In this document: positions 13,821-15,457 of the stretch, in pieces
Layout: the number at the start of each line of letters is the position of its first letter
Numbering within the stretch: position 1 is the first letter of the stretch
Assembly (NCBI GenBank): GCA_000403035.1
Contig: AQSL01000142.1
Span: forward strand, 1-15,457
Length of the DNA stretch: 15,457 nt
Reading direction: 5' to 3'
Source: Candidatus Latescibacter anaerobius SCGC AAA252-E07
GTDB taxonomy: Bacteria > Latescibacterota > Latescibacteria > Latescibacterales > Latescibacteraceae
Notes under the pieces: model-generated
The model's database searches: none
What the model was told of the DNA's origin: nothing
The model's input: the letters and a program-made list of their open reading frames with translations, nothing else
Position numbers and translations under genes: made by a program

Positions 13821-14108
13821 ATGCCAAGAAAGATTTTCACTCCAGAGCAAATCATCCGTAAACTCAGAGAAGCTGAAGTACTCATAGCCAAAGGTATGAC
13901 TGCACAACAGGCAGCTCGACAGATTGGAGTGTCTGAACAAACTTATTATCGTTGGCGTAAGGAATATGGCGGGATGCAGGTTGAGCAAGCTAAACGGCTC
14001 AAAGTACTCGAGAAAGAAAACGTTCGTCTTAAGCGCTTGGTTGCCGAGAAGGAACTTGACATACAGATACTCGAAGAAGCCATTACCTTTGAATCAAAAA
14101 ACTTCTAA
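13821..14108 (+). CDS. IS3-family OrfA (helix-turn-helix regulator/transposase N terminus)
   Basis: The 95-residue OrfA begins [20 protein letters not shown] and contains a helix-turn-helix ([25 protein letters not shown]) that would bind the element's ends. A leucine-rich coiled coil ([28 protein letters not shown]) follows for dimerisation. I start at the ATG at 13821, where the family usually begins, with AAGG close upstream; 13788 is an in-frame alternative outside the family pattern. Its own stop is at 14106-14108, just after an A-AAA-AAC slippery sequence in the zero frame, so part of the ribosomes should shift back one base and make the OrfAB fusion. Alone it probably represses transposition. 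Confidence 0.9.
   Translation: MPRKIFTPEQIIRKLREAEVLIAKGMTAQQAARQIGVSEQTYYRWRKEYGGMQVEQAKRLKVLEKENVRLKRLVAEKELDIQILEEAITFESKNF
14096..14102 (+). promoter_or_regulatory. Programmed -1 frameshift site A AAA AAC
   Basis: The heptamer lies in the correct phase for the OrfA frame (tcA AAA AAC) four bases before the OrfA stop. Slipping back one base joins OrfA residue 94 to LLSPAKKRR of OrfB. A stem-loop downstream was not examined in detail. Confidence 0.75.
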
Positions 14109-14944
14109 GCCCGGCCAAGAAACGACGAACTGTTGAATATGTATGCAATGAATTTTCAGTCTCAAAACGCCGGGCATGTAGGGTTTTAGAGGTGCCACGA
14201 AGTATACATCATTACCGTTCAAAGATACCAGATGATGAGCCTATTCTCATTCAACGAATGATCAAGTTGGCAACGCAGTACGGTCGTTATGGATATCGGA
14301 GGATTACGGCGATGCTACGGAATGAAGGCTGGCAGGTTAATCACAAACGAATAGAACGCCTCTGGCGTCAGGAAGGTCTAAAAGTACCACATCGACAACC
14401 GAAAAGAAGAAGGCTATGGCTCAATGATGGTTCATGTATTCGGCTACGGCCGATGTATCGGAATCATGTGTGGAGTTACGATTTCATCCATATCAGAACA
14501 CGGGATGGTCGTGGTATTCGATTGCTAACAATTTTAGACGAATATACCCGAGAATGTATATCTATTGATGTTAAGAGAAAGTTTACATCAGATGATGTAT
14601 TGTATCGTTTGACCGAACTATTCCTCAGACGGGGTGTGCCAGAACATATTCGCAGTGACAATGGCTCAGAGTTCACGGCTAAATCTGTTCGTAAATGGCT
14701 CATGCATCTTGGTGTGAAAACAGTGTACATTGAACCGGGAAGCCCATGGGAGAATGGCTATATAGAATCATTTAATGGCAAACTGAGAGATGAACTGTTG
14801 AATCGGGAAATCTTCGATACACTCTTTAAAGCAAAAGTACTTGTAGAACGATGGAGAAGGGAGTATAATCATATAAGACCCCATAGTTCTTTGGGCTATC
14901 GTCCACCGGCACCTGAGGTGATCCTGCCAACAGATGCGGCTTGA
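14102..14944 (+). CDS. IS3-family OrfB, DDE transposase catalytic part
   Basis: The frame runs from the frameshift point with [15 protein letters not shown], then the [11 protein letters not shown] and [27 protein letters not shown] regions (HTH_21-type), and the rve integrase core. The three catalytic acids are present: Asp in [10 protein letters not shown], Asp in IRSDNGSEF, Glu in [15 protein letters not shown]. It ends with the usual [16 protein letters not shown]. As a fusion with OrfA the active protein would be about 374 residues, normal for the family. A GTG at 14192 could start a shorter OrfB, but the family signature residues before it argue for expression by frameshifting. No stop or missing residue suggests inactivation. 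Confidence 0.9.
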   Translation, partial: LLSPAKKRRTVEYVCNEFSVSKRRACRVLEVPRSIHHYRSKIPDDEPILIQRMIKLATQYGRYGYRRITAMLRNEGWQVNHKRIERLWRQEGLKVPHRQPKRRRLWLNDGSCIRLRPMYRNHVWSYDFIHIRTRDGRGIRLLTILDEYTRECISIDVKRKFTSDDVLYRLTELFLRRGVPEHIRSDNGSEFTAKSVRKWLMHLGVKTVYIEPGSPWENGYIESFNGKLRDELLNREIFDTLFKAKVLVERWRREYNHIRPHSSLGYRPPAPEVILPTDAA

Positions 14945-14946
14945 GG

Positions 14947-14989
14947 CCGTTGTTGTTCGGTTCCGCTCCGCTCCACCTCACAACAACGG
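14947..14989 (+). repeat. 10-bp stem-loop just after the transposase gene
   Basis: CCGTTGTTGT (14947-14956) and ACAACAACGG (14980-14989) pair perfectly across 23 bases, two bases after the transposase stop. The right half with its flank (14974-14989) recurs inverted in the miniature element at 7305-7320. It may act as a transcription end or an element-specific structure. Confidence 0.6.
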
Positions 14990-15024
14990 TGGCGCAGAAC
15001 TTGGTGCCATAACTAACTCTAGGA

Positions 15025-15053
15025 GGGCGGTGAAAAAGTATTTTCACGCGCCC
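15025..15053 (+). repeat. Hairpin GGGCG-GTGAAAA/TTTTCAC-G-CGCCC inside the IS 3' end
   Basis: A 12-bp stem with one bulged G encloses an AGTA loop. It lies in the long non-coding tail of the IS. No T-run follows. Confidence 0.55.
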
Positions 15054-15077
15054 CGGCTTGTAATTTGTGACTGTGTT

Positions 15078-15197
15078 GCTGTCAAGGGCAAGACAAGCCG
15101 GCCATACATAAAACTTGTTATTTATTATTGATTTACCCTTTGTAATATATTTTCTTTATACATGCAAATCATACTTTATTGGCCGGCCCTTGACAGC
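15078..15197. repeat. Bulged hairpin repeat, copy 2, with 75-nt loop
   Basis: GCTGTCAAGGG (15078-15088), CAAGACAAG (15089-15097), CCGGCCA (15098-15104), then an A+T-rich loop, then TGGCCGG (15180-15186) and CCCTTGACAGC (15187-15197). The outer and inner arms pair perfectly around the unpaired nine-base CAAGACAAG, as in the copy at 11526-11567. This copy lies within the IS, between the transposase gene and the right end. Confidence 0.75.
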
Positions 15198-15370
15198 TCA
15201 TTATCACGAAGTTATAAGTTTATCACCAGACTTCTAGAAGTGGTCCAAAGTGTGGGGGCAGGTCATCAAGGAAATAGCATTGGAATTTGCCGATTTTGAG
15301 GAAGAGCGAAAAATGCTACATGAATAAAGTAGCCAATAATCATAATGAAATGAAACTAATTATTAATTAC

Positions 15371-15457
15371 TTAACTTTCATTTTCTTTTAATCTAAAATC
15401 AAATAATTCAACTGCATCTCTCTTTCTTTCTTCAGTTACATCCGAATACCTCATAGT
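15371..15457 (-). CDS. Small or partial hypothetical reading frame at window edge
   Basis: The minus strand is open from the window edge to a TAA at 15371-15373, giving MRYSDVTEERKRDAVELF and a charged end. An ATG lies at 15454, so it could be a complete 27-residue peptide or the C terminus of a longer protein. I do not recognise it, and it is too short to judge. The stretch 15266-15370 before it is A+T-rich; on the plus strand its first 60 bases form an open fragment ending EERKMLHE and a stop, possibly the end of a gene cut by the IS. Confidence 0.25.
   Translation of the reverse strand, partial: TMRYSDVTEERKRDAVELFDFRLKENES

Larger units (their letters stand above)
13746..15265 (+). mobile_element. 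IS3-family insertion sequence, apparently intact
   Basis: The 1520-bp element is bounded by imperfect inverted repeats: TGACCTTGCCCCCCAAAG at the left and, reverse-complemented, TGACCTGCCCCCACACTT at the right, both continuing to GGACCA. It carries two overlapping reading frames with a -1 frameshift site and a complete DDE catalytic set. The flanks (ATAG left, TCAA right) show no target duplication. About 320 bp separate the transposase stop from the right end, far more than usual, and are filled with hairpins (14947-14989, 15025-15053, 15078-15197). The subgroup is not certain; the OrfA sequence resembles IS407/IS51-like members. Confidence 0.88.

Overview
The window reads as a chromosomal accessory region of a bacterium, probably in or near the Fibrobacterota-Chlorobiota-Bacteroidota (FCB) group. 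Three minus-strand fragments encode tails of the form K-T-x-G-F-x-x-T-x-K-M-V-L, typical of type IX secretion C-terminal sorting domains. Tat-exported DUF362, aldo/keto reductase and ThuA proteins are common in uncultured FCB relatives. The placement is inference; no rRNA or marker gene is present.

Layout. 1-1172: a DUF2271-like lipoprotein gene and a non-coding stretch with the first copy of a dispersed ~90-bp repeat. 1173-3484: three minus-strand genes (zinc-ribbon/RDD membrane protein, a 71-residue orphan, a secreted SH3-like protein), each with a decayed sorting-domain tail just 5' of it, plus an IS3-type end remnant. 3485-7199: a Tat-exported DUF362 protein and a Tat-exported aldo/keto reductase with two iron-sulfur motifs, divergently transcribed across a 417-bp spacer. 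7200-7851: a 104-bp miniature transposon derivative and a terminator. 7852-9888: three integron gene cassettes (membrane protein, methyltransferase, YhbS-like acetyltransferase), each closed by an attC site, with no integrase in the window (a CALIN). 9889-10500: a decayed fragment of a HerA/TraG-like ATPase. 10501-11400: a Tat-exported ThuA-domain protein. 11835-13624: a tightly coupled two-gene operon for archaeal-type aromatic precursor synthesis (ADTH synthase plus 3-dehydroquinate synthase II). 13746-15265: an apparently intact IS3-family element with a programmed -1 frameshift and an unusually long, hairpin-rich 3' non-coding end. 15266-15457: flanking fragments.

The genes do not form one pathway. 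The two functional units are the aldolase/DHQ synthase II pair, which could replace the first steps of the shikimate pathway or make 3-amino-4-hydroxybenzoate, and the mobile cassette array. The rest is shaped by mobile DNA: the IS3 element, its miniature derivative, cassettes, a hairpin repeat family with a conserved 9-nt bulge (one copy lies inside the IS), and gene remnants. I found no tRNA, rRNA or CRISPR array.
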